Source: Comamonas halotolerans (lineage in GTDB: Bacteria; Pseudomonadota; Gammaproteobacteria; Burkholderiales; Burkholderiaceae_C). Taken from it: a stretch of DNA of 64,000 nucleotides. The notes beneath the pieces were generated by a model. The model ran no database searches. It was not told the origin of the DNA and saw only the letters and a program-made list of their open reading frames with translations. Shown here one piece after another: positions 9,365-17,860 of the stretch. Both the position numbers and the translations under genes were made by a program. How positions within the stretch are numbered: position 1 is the stretch's first letter; each line of letters begins with the position of its first letter. The stretch spans positions 29,151 through 93,150 of the forward strand of contig NZ_JASAUZ010000005.1 in the NCBI RefSeq assembly GCF_030162935.1. Direction: 5' to 3'.

Positions 9365-10240
9365 CTACAAAAGCACTGTCCCTTGAATACAAAGTACGCA
9401 CTGGCCGCCTATCCATAGCTGTTGCTGCGCATCCCGAGCAATGTGTATCCGGCCATTTCTGCCAACACTGCGGCCTTGCAGCGCCAGATAAGGCGCCTGA
9501 ATTTCATTGCGTGTGCAGAGCCAATCGGCCAGACAGGCGTTGAGGCTGCCGGTGACAGGGTCTTCATAACCCGACAAAGTGAATGCACGCACTTCCAGTT
9601 GGGCTTGTTCGTGGTGACGCAGTGCGCAAAGACCAATGCCCACATCTTCCTCGAACAGATCGCTCAGCGCTTGTAGCGCACTGATGGTGGGTTGCAGCGC
9701 AAGCAAGGTGTCTGCGGTATCCACCTGTATGCATAGCCAAGGGGTGCCAACGTCCAGCATGGCAATTGCCTGTACATGGGCCGCATCCAGTTGCAGGCTT
9801 TCATAAATACGTGTCAATCCGTTGGGAACAGCGAGCATCTGCACCGTGGGCGCTGCAAACGCCAGCCCTTGGCTGGATCGCTGAATGGCCACCAGGCCTG
9901 CCGCGCATTCTTGGACAATGCGCTGCGCGTTTTGAGCTTGCCCGCCATGTGCCAGCCATGCGTGGCAGCTGCCTAAAGTCGGGTGCCCGGCAAAATCCAT
10001 TTCCCCTGCCGGTGAAAAAATACGCAGTCGATAGTCTGCGCCCTGTGCACGCGCCGTCTCGTTGGGGGGCAGCACAAAGGTGGTTTCCGACAGATTGGTC
10101 CAGCGTGCAAAGGCCTGCATGCTGGCTTCATCGAGCCCCTCCGCATCCAGCACCACAGCGACTGGATTGCCTTTGTAGGCGACGTCAGTGAATACATCAA
10201 CGGTCATCATCGGCCGTTGGCGCGCAGCAACGGTGTTCAT
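9365..10240 (-). CDS. PhzF-family isomerase-like protein (copy A)
   Basis: The 291 residues carry the PhzF hallmark N-terminus (VDVFTDVAYKGNPVAVVLDA), the middle motif FAGHPTLGSCHAW and the late DPVTGSLNACLADW. PhzF proteins have a diaminopimelate-epimerase fold; the named member isomerises a phenazine precursor, but most homologues have no known substrate. It follows a paralogue (10237-11178) with a 4-base ATGA overlap, so the two are translationally coupled. No phenazine genes are nearby, so a phenazine role should not be assumed. ATG at 10240 is taken; a later ATG before TVDVF is possible. Confidence 0.88.
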   Translation of the reverse strand: MNTVAARQRPMMTVDVFTDVAYKGNPVAVVLDAEGLDEASMQAFARWTNLSETTFVLPPNETARAQGADYRLRIFSPAGEMDFAGHPTLGSCHAWLAHGGQAQNAQRIVQECAAGLVAIQRSSQGLAFAAPTVQMLAVPNGLTRIYESLQLDAAHVQAIAMLDVGTPWLCIQVDTADTLLALQPTISALQALSDLFEEDVGIGLCALRHHEQAQLEVRAFTLSGYEDPVTGSLNACLADWLCTRNEIQAPYLALQGRSVGRNGRIHIARDAQQQLWIGGQCVLCIQGTVLL

Positions 10241-11178
10241 AGCGTCACCTCGCCTTGTACGCAGGTAACGGTGTGCCCGCCTACCCAGACCTGGCCGCTG
10301 GCATCCTGGGTGATGGAGACCCAGCCGTCACGCCCCACACAAGCACCCTGGTTGGCCATATAGGGCGCTTGTACATGGCCTTGCGCAATCAGCCATTGCG
10401 CTGTCGAGCCATTGAGGCTGCCAGTGACCGGGTCTTCCACGCCGGTGGTACTGAAGGCGCGTATCTCCAGTTTGGCAGCAGCGCTAGCGGGTGTGGCACG
10501 AAGTCCGGTGGCGAAGGCTTCGGCTTCGCGACAGGCTCTGCCAATCAGCGGGGTGGCATCGTCGTCCTGATAGAGCGCGGCCACGCCCACTTTGTGACCC
10601 AGAGCCTTGATTTGCGCCAGGTTGGGTTCCAGCGACAGCACGGTATCAGGGCTGTCCAGCAGCAAGCACATCCAGTGGGGGCCGTTGTCCAGATAGGCAG
10701 CATCGATGACCTGTTCAGTATGCAGACCCAGGGCGGCATAAATGGCATGCAGATTGGCTGGCAAGGGCAGCGCGCTGGTGCTTGGGTTGGCAAATGACAG
10801 GCCGTGCGCTGTGCGCTCAATGGTGACCAAGCCCTTGGCGCATTCTTGCACGATGTATTCCGGGCGTTGAGGCTGACCTCCATGCGCGAGCCATGCGTGG
10901 CAGGTGCCCAGGGTAGGGTGACCTGCGAATGGCATTTCCGCCGCGGGTGTGAAGATGCGCACGCGATAGTCGGCACCCTGCGCACGTGCAGTCTCGCTGG
11001 GGGGAAGCACAAAAGTGGTTTCCGACAGATTGGTCCAGCGCGCGAATGCCTGCATGGTGGCTTCGTCCAGCCCCTCGGCATCCAGCACCACCGCGACAGG
11101 GTTTCCTTTGTACGGTACGGCAGTGAATACATCGACGGTCATCAAGGGACGGGATGCAGGGGTGGCGTAAGTAGGCAT
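10237..11178 (-). CDS. PhzF-family isomerase-like protein (copy B, tandem paralogue)
   Basis: This 313-residue protein is strongly similar to its downstream neighbour: the stretch VVLDAEGLDEA and the next 20 or so residues are nearly identical. It has the same FAGHPTLGTCHAW and DPVTGSLNGSTAQW motifs and an extra insertion near residue 200. The start is set at 11178 rather than 11214. The upstream extension MRFFFALFLSC is encoded by the hairpin and T-rich tail of a terminator belonging to the preceding aminotransferase, so it is probably not coding. A tandem duplication followed by divergence is the simplest history. Confidence 0.86.
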   Translation of the reverse strand: MPTYATPASRPLMTVDVFTAVPYKGNPVAVVLDAEGLDEATMQAFARWTNLSETTFVLPPSETARAQGADYRVRIFTPAAEMPFAGHPTLGTCHAWLAHGGQPQRPEYIVQECAKGLVTIERTAHGLSFANPSTSALPLPANLHAIYAALGLHTEQVIDAAYLDNGPHWMCLLLDSPDTVLSLEPNLAQIKALGHKVGVAALYQDDDATPLIGRACREAEAFATGLRATPASAAAKLEIRAFSTTGVEDPVTGSLNGSTAQWLIAQGHVQAPYMANQGACVGRDGWVSITQDASGQVWVGGHTVTCVQGEVTL

Positions 11179-11195
11179 GGTGCAGGATAAAAAAA

Positions 11196-11234
11196 GGGCA
11201 AAGAAAAAGCGCATAGCTCATGCAAGCTATGCGC
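11196..11234 (-). terminator. Intrinsic terminator after the aminotransferase gene
   Basis: A perfect 10-bp stem GCGCATAGCT/AGCTATGCGC (11209-11218 with 11225-11234) encloses a 6-base loop. On the minus strand it is followed by a T-rich tract interrupted only by CTTTGCCC (purine-rich on the plus strand at 11188-11208). It lies 47 bp beyond the aminotransferase stop and just before the PhzF gene, so the PhzF pair may need its own promoter or rely on read-through. Confidence 0.7.
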
Positions 11235-11281
11235 TCTACACGATACGCCACTTGCAGCGGCGTAGCCTGCGTGCGGTTGGA

Positions 11282-12466
11282 TTACTTGGTCTGCAGAGCG
11301 CGAATGGCGGCTGCCAATGCGGCAATACCCTGGTTGATCTGCTCGGGCGAGACAGTCACATACGACAGGCGCAACGTATTGATTTCCGCATCATCGGCGT
11401 AGAACGGCGCGCCGGGCACGAAAGCCATACCGCGCTCGACAGCCTCTGCCAGCAGGACTTGTGCATCCATGCCCTTGGGCAGACGCACCCACAGGAACAT
11501 GCCACCCACGGGGCGTGTCCAGGTGACATCCAGACCTTCCATTTCCCGCTGCAAGGCGACCAGCATCACATCGCGCTGGACCTTGTACATGGCGCGAATG
11601 GTAGGGATGTGGCTGCGCAGGAAATCATCCTTCATCACTTCAGCCACCACGCGCTGATTGAAGCTGGGGCTGTGCAGGTCGGCGGCTTGCTTGGCTTGTG
11701 TGAGCTTGCCGTAGACCGACTTGGGCGCGACGATGAAGCCCACACGCAGGCCGGGTGCCAGCACCTTGGAAAACGAGCCCATGTAGATCACGCCCTCGGG
11801 GTTGCGTGCAGCCAAAGGCAGCGGTGGCTCTCCTTCGTACCACAGGTCACCGTAAGGGTTGTCCTCAATCAGCGGAATGTCCAGCTCCTTGGCCTTTTCC
11901 ACCAGTGCCTGGCGGCGTGCCTCGCTCATGGTGCGGCCCGTAGGGTTCTGGAAGTTGGGCAGCACATAGGCGACGCGAGCCTTGTCGGCACCTGTGCCTA
12001 CCTTGGCGGCGAAGTCATCAATCAGCATGCCTTCGTCGTCACTGTCCACGCCCACGGCTACAGGCTCAACGGGCGTGAAGGCTTGCAAGGCGCCCAGGTA
12101 GGTGGGCTTTTCCACCAGAATGCGGCTGTCTTTGTCCAGGAAAATCTTGCCGATCAGGTCCAGTGCCTGCTGGCTACCGGTGGTGATCAGAATTTGCTCG
12201 GGATTGACATCCCAAGGCAGAAAGTCCGCAATGGCTTGGCGCAGAGCCGGGAAACCCTCTGTGGTGGAGTATTGCAGTGCGGCTGCGCCGTCACGTTCCA
12301 TCACGGTGTTGCAAGCCTGGGTGAAGGCAGACAGCGGGAAGCTGGCAGGCGAAGGCAGGCCACCAGCCATGCTGATGATGCCGGGGCGGTCGGTCAGTTT
12401 CAGGATTTCGCGAATCGCGGAGGAGTTCATCTTGGCTGCACGTGCAGCAAGGGTCCAATTCGTCAT
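11282..12466 (-). CDS. PLP-dependent aminotransferase, class I/II (LysN / 2-aminoadipate type)
   Basis: The 394-residue protein opens with ISMAGGLPSP, typical of the 2-aminoadipate/kynurenine aminotransferase-like group. It then shows NPTG at 174-177, EDNPYGDL at 201-208 (aspartate contacting the PLP ring nitrogen) and SFSKVLAPGLRVG with Lys234 as the Schiff-base lysine. The length is normal for the family. It moves an amino group from an aromatic, branched or dicarboxylic amino acid to a 2-oxo acid; the exact substrate cannot be read from sequence. It has a terminator directly downstream and lies 224 bp from the exporter gene, so it is probably a single-gene unit. Confidence 0.88.
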   Translation of the reverse strand: MTNWTLAARAAKMNSSAIREILKLTDRPGIISMAGGLPSPASFPLSAFTQACNTVMERDGAAALQYSTTEGFPALRQAIADFLPWDVNPEQILITTGSQQALDLIGKIFLDKDSRILVEKPTYLGALQAFTPVEPVAVGVDSDDEGMLIDDFAAKVGTGADKARVAYVLPNFQNPTGRTMSEARRQALVEKAKELDIPLIEDNPYGDLWYEGEPPLPLAARNPEGVIYMGSFSKVLAPGLRVGFIVAPKSVYGKLTQAKQAADLHSPSFNQRVVAEVMKDDFLRSHIPTIRAMYKVQRDVMLVALQREMEGLDVTWTRPVGGMFLWVRLPKGMDAQVLLAEAVERGMAFVPGAPFYADDAEINTLRLSYVTVSPEQINQGIAALAAAIRALQTK

Positions 12467-12675
12467 AACTACTCAATCTCAATAAGCAGCGCGCACTGTG
12501 CGCGTGCTGGCAAAAGCTTGTTGCAAAGAGCATACCGTGGTACAGCATGGCAATGCGTCCCGGCTAATACGGATGCAGGGGGCAGCTTGGCAATTGGTGT
12601 CATCCCACCGGATAGATGGAGACACTGGTGCGGCTATTGTGAGCCGAAGTTCACGGGCTTGCGGGAGGTGTGCAG

Positions 12676-12707
12676 AAAAAAATACGGATGTCAGGCACGC
12701 AACATCC
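12676..12707 (-). terminator. Terminator overlapping the LysE-family gene stop
   Basis: GGATGT (12686-12691) pairs with ACATCC (12702-12707) around a 10-base loop. On the minus strand the hairpin is followed by seven Ts (plus-strand A7 at 12676-12682). The hairpin includes the stop codon of the exporter gene, a compact arrangement. The stem is only 6 bp, so its strength is uncertain. Confidence 0.5.
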
Positions 12708-13290
12708 AAATGGCAGTGGCCACGAGCAGCAAGGCCATGCTTCGGTTGAACCACAGCAGGCGTCGGCCTTGTGCCAGCCATTGGCGCAAAGCGGCTCCGA
12801 TACAGGCGTACAGCAGGTTGCTGCTGAAAGCATAAAAGGCCATCACCGGAAGAACTACCAGTATGCGACGACCGGCGTCCGACTGGCCTGCCACCCAACC
12901 CGCGACGATGGTCAACGCCAAAAGCCATGCCTTGATGTTGACGAATTGCAGCAAAACCCCTTGCCCGAAGCCCACTTGCAGCTGCGATGGATGTGCCTGT
13001 GCCAGTTTCCCGCTACCCGAGAGCTTGTAGGCCAGCCACAGCAAATAGCCGATACCCACGACCTTGATCCCCCAGCGCAGGGCAGGAACCCCGGTGATCA
13101 GTGCGCCGACGCCGAATGCGCAAAAAATGAGCAGCAAAGTCCAGCCTACAGGAACGGCCACGATAAAGCGCAAGCTGTGCCGCAGTCCGTGGTTGGCTGC
13201 CATTGCAGTGGACAAGGTGGTGTTGGGGCCGGGTGAAAAGCTCATGGCTGTTGCCAAAATGAGCAGGGCAGTGAATTCTTGGAGTGGCAT
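12691..13290 (-). CDS. LysE/RhtB family amino-acid exporter
   Basis: The 199-residue protein has several hydrophobic membrane segments and the family signature near the N-terminus, MSFSPGPNTTLSTAMA. LysE/RhtB carriers export amino acids such as lysine, homoserine or threonine, or related metabolites, across the inner membrane. The start at 13290 (MPLQEFTALLIL) is preferred over the GTG at 13317 because the family normally begins directly with the first hydrophobic helix. The aminotransferase is the next gene on the same strand, 224 bp away, so a metabolic link is possible but not shown. Confidence 0.87.
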   Translation of the reverse strand: MPLQEFTALLILATAMSFSPGPNTTLSTAMAANHGLRHSLRFIVAVPVGWTLLLIFCAFGVGALITGVPALRWGIKVVGIGYLLWLAYKLSGSGKLAQAHPSQLQVGFGQGVLLQFVNIKAWLLALTIVAGWVAGQSDAGRRILVVLPVMAFYAFSSNLLYACIGAALRQWLAQGRRLLWFNRSMALLLVATAIWMLRA

Positions 13291-13370
13291 GGTGGACAAA
13301 GAAGCAGCACCCGACACTGTAGAGGCCTTGTGCCGTCAAGGCCAGCAGGTTTGTATCAAGAGTGTGAGCA

Positions 13371-13412
13371 AAAAATGAAAAACCGAAGCTTACGGCGCTG
13401 GCGGCTTCGGTT
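13371..13412 (-). terminator. Intrinsic terminator after the HDOD gene
   Basis: A 9-bp stem AACCGAAGC (13381-13389) / GCTTCGGTT (13404-13412) is followed on the minus strand by T-rich sequence (plus-strand A-rich 13371-13382). It sits 38 bp beyond the HDOD stop and would end the long flgB-flgL-HDOD transcript. Confidence 0.7.
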
Positions 13413-13449
13413 CAATGTGCACAGGCGCACAAGCAGGCGGGGAGTGTGA

Positions 13450-14676
13450 TCACCAGGATGGGCGCTGATTGCTCCAGCCGCAAGCCAGGCGAAGCAAAGT
13501 GCGGTTGACGTGCTCCAGTGAAATATCGTGTTCGATGCACACCTCGCGGACGGTGGCTGCACCGTTTTCCTTTTCCAGTGCAAATGCCAGTTGCAGGCTG
13601 GGTGCATACGGGCCCTCGCCGCGCACGGCGGCGTCGGGGATGCGTTCGGACAGTGGCAGACGGGAGAGCGTTGTCTGCAGCGGTTCATCAAGCACATCGT
13701 CGAGGCGGGCAAACAGCCCGCACAGATAAACCTCGCTACGCAGCTCCTGGCTGACACCCGCATCCAGCAAGTGTGCCGTGAGTTGGGCACGCATGACCGT
13801 ACCCAGACGGATCGGGTGCAGATCTTTTTCGTGGCTGGCATGCGCCAGCTGGGTGATGAGCCATTCCTTGAGCGTGCCGTAACCGAGCATGAGCAGCGCG
13901 CGACGCAGCGAGTCGATGGGATTGCGGGCACCAAGCGCGGCCGAATTGGCGTACAGCATGAAGCGGTAGGCCAGTAAAGGGTCTTCGCTGAGGATTTCTT
14001 CAAAAGTTTCCAGCGATTGATCGGCATCGACAGCCTGCATCAAGCGCAGCACATGCGCGTGTGAAGGGTGCAAAACCCGTGCTCCGCGGACACGGTGCAG
14101 TATGTCTTCATTCGGCCAGCCTGCAATGGCGCTTGCGTGGTATTGCTCCAGACAGCGGTGGGCCAATATCTGGCTGTGGATTTCCTCATACATCTGACCT
14201 TCCAGCAGGGCCAGCCGCTGCGGCACAGGCTGATCGGCAGCGACGCGCATGAGGGTCATGGCATCCTGCGGCTCCAGGTGCAGCAGGCTGCATGCGTAGT
14301 GCCGGGCGTCCTGCTTGCTGGGGAGCTGGTTCATGCTGCCGCGCCATACCAGACGCACGCCGCGTTGCGCTGCTGCAGCCACCTGGGTTTGCAGCTCAGG
14401 GTTGTCGGCCAGCCACTGCGCACGCACCTCCAGCGCCCAGATCGGGCTGGCTTTGATATGTGTGAGCAGCGATTGCAGCAGCGGGAGCGATTGCGGCGAC
14501 AACAGCAGCAAGGGCGAAGAAGGGGCCCACATCTCGCTCAGGATGCGCAGCAGGTGGGCGGTGTCTACCGGGGTGTTGGGGTGGTCGTGCAAAAACAGCT
14601 GCACGCCGCCCAGATTGCGTTCGGCATTCCACAGCGGGCGATAGCCCATGACCAAAGCGTTGAGAACAAATTCCAC
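13450..14676 (-). CDS. HDOD-domain signalling protein with degenerate EAL-like N-terminus
   Basis: The 408-residue protein has a C-terminal HDOD domain (about 200-370; for example LMQAVDADQSLETFEEILSE and SLRRALLMLGYGTLKEW). Its N-terminal half has the layout of YuxH-type EAL-HDOD proteins but lacks recognisable EAL catalytic residues. Such proteins act as signalling scaffolds, often in c-di-GMP or motility control. The start is GTG at 14676, 34 bp after flgL, and the first good terminator lies beyond this gene, so it appears to be the last cistron of the hook/rod operon. That placement suggests a motility role, which is inference. Confidence 0.8.
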   Translation of the reverse strand: MEFVLNALVMGYRPLWNAERNLGGVQLFLHDHPNTPVDTAHLLRILSEMWAPSSPLLLLSPQSLPLLQSLLTHIKASPIWALEVRAQWLADNPELQTQVAAAAQRGVRLVWRGSMNQLPSKQDARHYACSLLHLEPQDAMTLMRVAADQPVPQRLALLEGQMYEEIHSQILAHRCLEQYHASAIAGWPNEDILHRVRGARVLHPSHAHVLRLMQAVDADQSLETFEEILSEDPLLAYRFMLYANSAALGARNPIDSLRRALLMLGYGTLKEWLITQLAHASHEKDLHPIRLGTVMRAQLTAHLLDAGVSQELRSEVYLCGLFARLDDVLDEPLQTTLSRLPLSERIPDAAVRGEGPYAPSLQLAFALEKENGAATVREVCIEHDISLEHVNRTLLRLACGWSNQRPSW

Positions 14677-14710
14677 GGTGCCAACCTAAGGTGTCAGAGG
14701 GATAGGCAGC

Positions 14711-15883
14711 TTAGCCGATGTAGTTGAACAGCGATAGTTTCTGGATGGAGGCATAGGTCTGCAGGGCTGCCGACACCGCAGTCTGCTGGGACTCCAGGTC
14801 AGACAAGGCCTTCACCATGTCAATGTCCTCTGCCTGGGAGCGTTGGTTCTCCATCATCTCCGAGCGGTGCAGCAAGGTGCTTTCCTTGCGCTGGGCGTCC
14901 ACCAGCAACGTGCCAGCGGCGCTGCGCACGGTAGAGACGCGGCTGATGCCAATGTCGATCTCGGAGATGGCGCGCAACACATCCTGGGAGACACTGCTGC
15001 CGTTGCTGCCAGGGACGTTCAAGGCCGCAATGACCTTGTCCATGGCCGCAAAGATGGACTGCTCTTCGCTGGGCATGATGGTCAGGCTGTCGCCGGCTTC
15101 GGGTGTGCCGGTGAAGTTGATCTCCATACCCGCCACTGTCAGCGGTGTACTGAAGGTGGCCCAGCTGGTGCCACCGTCAATGCTGTATTCCTTGGTGCCG
15201 CCGTTGTCCCGGAAATTCACGGTCAATGGGTCGGTCAGCGCCACTGCGGTGGCGGGGTCGACGATGGTGCCTGCATCGGTGGAAAAGCTGTTGTTGGGCG
15301 AATGTGCCTCCATGGCCAGCACGCCGTTGCCGGTCTTCCCCAAGAAGAAAGCATAGTTGCCATCCAGCGAGTTGCTGATGGTGTACTCACCGCTGTTGGC
15401 CTGCCCGGGTTGCACGGAGGAGGCAGCGTCTGTGTAAGGGCGGCTGCTTTGGCTGTCCAGGCCGCGGAACAGTGGCAGTCCATTGCTGTCCTGGCGGTTG
15501 GCATACCCGAGAATCTGATCGCGCAAGCCTTGTAGCTCTTGAGCCAGTGCACCAAGCTGCACTTCGTCGTAACTGCCATTGCCTGCCTGCACCAACAGCT
15601 CGCGGAAGTCTTGCAAACGGTCGTTGATGTCGCCCAGCGTGGCTTCTGCATATTCCATGGTGCTGACCTGCGCATTCAAGGTGCGCTGGTCGGTCTCCAC
15701 GCGCGCTATACGTGTGCGAGCCCGTTCTGCCTGTGCGGCAGCCACAGGATCGTCACTGGCACGCAGCACGCGCTTGCCAGCAGATGCATGTTCCATCTGG
15801 CTGCTCAGCTCGGCTTGTTGCTTGCTGATGTTGCTGATGGTGCGGTCATAGGTATTGGCAGTGCCGAGGCGGGAAATACTCAT
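14711..15883 (-). CDS. flgL: Hook-filament junction protein FlgL
   Basis: The 390 residues begin MSISRLGTANTYDRTISNISKQQAELSSQMEHASAGKRVLRASDDPVAAAQ, the flagellin-like N-terminal coiled coil of FlgL (HAP3). The protein ends in a matching C-terminal helix, SAALQTYASIQKLSLFNYIG. It joins the hook-side FlgK ring to the flagellin filament outside the cell and travels through the flagellar type III exporter without a cleaved signal. It follows flgK by 16 bp in the flg operon. Confidence 0.95.
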   Translation of the reverse strand: MSISRLGTANTYDRTISNISKQQAELSSQMEHASAGKRVLRASDDPVAAAQAERARTRIARVETDQRTLNAQVSTMEYAEATLGDINDRLQDFRELLVQAGNGSYDEVQLGALAQELQGLRDQILGYANRQDSNGLPLFRGLDSQSSRPYTDAASSVQPGQANSGEYTISNSLDGNYAFFLGKTGNGVLAMEAHSPNNSFSTDAGTIVDPATAVALTDPLTVNFRDNGGTKEYSIDGGTSWATFSTPLTVAGMEINFTGTPEAGDSLTIMPSEEQSIFAAMDKVIAALNVPGSNGSSVSQDVLRAISEIDIGISRVSTVRSAAGTLLVDAQRKESTLLHRSEMMENQRSQAEDIDMVKALSDLESQQTAVSAALQTYASIQKLSLFNYIG

Positions 15884-15899
15884 GAAAGTCTCCTAGGCG

Positions 15900-17840
15900 T
15901 TAGCGACCGACGGCGTTGAGCACGCTGTCAAACAAGGATTGCGCTGTCTGTATCACCTTGGCCGATGCCTGGTAGGCCTGCTGATATTGCAGCAGGCGTG
16001 CGGCCTCTTCATCCAGGTTGACGCCAGATACCGAGGTGCGGTCCAGGTTCAAGTTGTTGGCGACAGTTTCCGACAGTTGGGCGGCCAGCTTGGCACTCTG
16101 GGTGCGTGTTCCCACCACGGCCATGGCTGCGGAAAAACCATCGCTGAGCAGGGTGCCAGAGTCAAAAACGGCAGCATCGCGCAAACCCAGAAAAGCGGCA
16201 GCATTGCCCGCATTCAAGGCGATACCTTCGGCACCCAGATCCTTGGCGTTGCCCACGGTGACGGTGTCTCCAGCCTTGGGAGTGCCGGTCAGGGTGATAT
16301 TCCAGCCCAGAGCCTGTGCAGCGGCAGAGCCCGCTTCAGGGATGCTGCTGCCGGAAGTGAACGTACCGTTGTAGACGGTGTTGCCCACGGTGAGCTGATA
16401 GCTGCCCTGGTCATCGGTAAACACGATTTGCAGTGGCTGCTGCAGGGCGGGCAGCTTGCTGGTGTCCGTGGTCGTCAAACTATTGAGCTGCAGTGTGCTG
16501 TAAGCCTGGGTGTTGATGCTGGCGGTGACTGCATTGGCGACGGCCAAATCGTCGGGGTTGTGCACCAGGGGCTGCATTTGCTCTGCGGCCTTGGAAAAGG
16601 GCTGGAACAAGATGCTTTGCCCAGGTTGTGCATTGGTGGCCGGGACATTGAAGGTGAGACCATCGAACTCCAGATCAAACCCTGCTGATGCATTGCTGAT
16701 GTCGACTTTGGTGCCATCGCTCAGGCGTGTCAGTGTGGCCGTGTCGTTGGGACCATACACAATCTGGTAGTCGGAGGCACGCAGCGAAGCGGAGTCCTTC
16801 AAGGCCACGGAGGCGCTGTCCGTCAGAGTGCTATAGCCCTGCCCATTGAGTACGGTGTTGAACAATGGCTTTCCATACTCGCCTGAAAGCGTCAGGCCCA
16901 GCTGGTTCTGCTTGTTCATGAGGTCGCTGATGACCACGGCCATACGGCCCAGCAGGTTGCGTCCTTCCACCAGGTCTTCGTTGTTGAACTTGAGCAAGCC
17001 AGCCACTTCACCGCCACCCAGCATGTTGGCGGTTAGCTCGACCTTATCACCATTGCTGTAGCTGAAATACAGCGACAGTTTCTGGCTGCCCGGGTATTCC
17101 GAGGTCTCCGCCACGCTCAGCGAGGCGACGCTCTGGCCCAGCACCAGAGGCTGGCTACCAGCGATGAAAAGGTTGATGCCGCCATCATCGGCGTCCACCT
17201 GGCTGGTTTGCACATATTGGTTGATTTCGCGAACCAGTTCATCGCGCGCGTCCAGCAAATCATTGGGCGCATGGCCTGCTGAGAGGGCACGTGTGATTTG
17301 CGCATTCAGGCTTGCAACCTGTCCTGCCAGGCTGTTGACCACGGTAATGTCGTTGCTGATCCGTTGTTTGGTGCTGTAGTCCAGCTCTTCCAGCGTGGCA
17401 TTGGCCGCACGAAAGCGCGAGGCCAGCTCGTTCATGCGAGTCAAGGAGACATTGCGCGCACTGGCATCACTGGGTGCGCTTTCAATGTCAGCAAATGCGT
17501 TGAGCATGTCGTTGATGGCTGCGCCCAGGCTGGCATCGCCGCCGGAGTAGATGTCCTGCATCTGCATCAAGGACTGGTAACGGATGGCATCGGCTGCGCT
17601 GGCAGCATTGGCAGCGTTGGACTGTTTGCCCAGCAAGGCGTTGTAGTTGCGCAGGACGGTAGCCACCTGTACCCCGTGGCCGATATAGCCAGAGCCCAGG
17701 TTCTGTCCCACCAGCGCATTCGTGATGACGGTCTGGCGTGAGTAACCCTTGGAGTTGACGTTGGCAATATTGTGCCCCGTCGTGGTCAGTGCCTGCTGGT
17801 TGGAAGTCAGTGCAGAGATGCCGACATTCAGTAAGCTCAT
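15900..17840 (-). CDS. flgK: Hook-filament junction protein FlgK
   Basis: The 646-residue protein starts MSLLNVGISALTSNQQALTTTGHNIANVNSKGYSRQ, the shared rod/hook N-terminal motif, and ends with the matching SAKVIQTAQSLFDSVLNAVGR helix. FlgK (HAP1) caps the hook and connects it to FlgL. It has the large variable middle domain usual for the family and sits between flgJ and flgL with short gaps, in the expected order. Confidence 0.96.
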   Translation of the reverse strand: MSLLNVGISALTSNQQALTTTGHNIANVNSKGYSRQTVITNALVGQNLGSGYIGHGVQVATVLRNYNALLGKQSNAANAASAADAIRYQSLMQMQDIYSGGDASLGAAINDMLNAFADIESAPSDASARNVSLTRMNELASRFRAANATLEELDYSTKQRISNDITVVNSLAGQVASLNAQITRALSAGHAPNDLLDARDELVREINQYVQTSQVDADDGGINLFIAGSQPLVLGQSVASLSVAETSEYPGSQKLSLYFSYSNGDKVELTANMLGGGEVAGLLKFNNEDLVEGRNLLGRMAVVISDLMNKQNQLGLTLSGEYGKPLFNTVLNGQGYSTLTDSASVALKDSASLRASDYQIVYGPNDTATLTRLSDGTKVDISNASAGFDLEFDGLTFNVPATNAQPGQSILFQPFSKAAEQMQPLVHNPDDLAVANAVTASINTQAYSTLQLNSLTTTDTSKLPALQQPLQIVFTDDQGSYQLTVGNTVYNGTFTSGSSIPEAGSAAAQALGWNITLTGTPKAGDTVTVGNAKDLGAEGIALNAGNAAAFLGLRDAAVFDSGTLLSDGFSAAMAVVGTRTQSAKLAAQLSETVANNLNLDRTSVSGVNLDEEAARLLQYQQAYQASAKVIQTAQSLFDSVLNAVGR

Positions 17841-17860
17841 TGGCGTGTCTTTCTAAAGCT

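Noticed and set aside
8026..9543. 505-codon plus-strand open frame over the imelysin gene
   Set aside because: Antisense to a clear imelysin with signal peptide and GxHxxE. It would run through the Fur-box promoter and has no recognisable domain.
9365..11178. Phenazine biosynthesis locus
   Set aside because: Only PhzF-like genes are present, with no phzA/B/C/D/E/G partners. Most PhzF homologues are not phenazine enzymes.
11177..12835. 552-codon plus-strand open frame, antisense to the aminotransferase and beyond
   Set aside because: It mirrors a well-conserved aminotransferase on the other strand, crosses a terminator hairpin, and its product is Gln/His/Gly-rich without any family motif. 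It is a GC-driven shadow frame.
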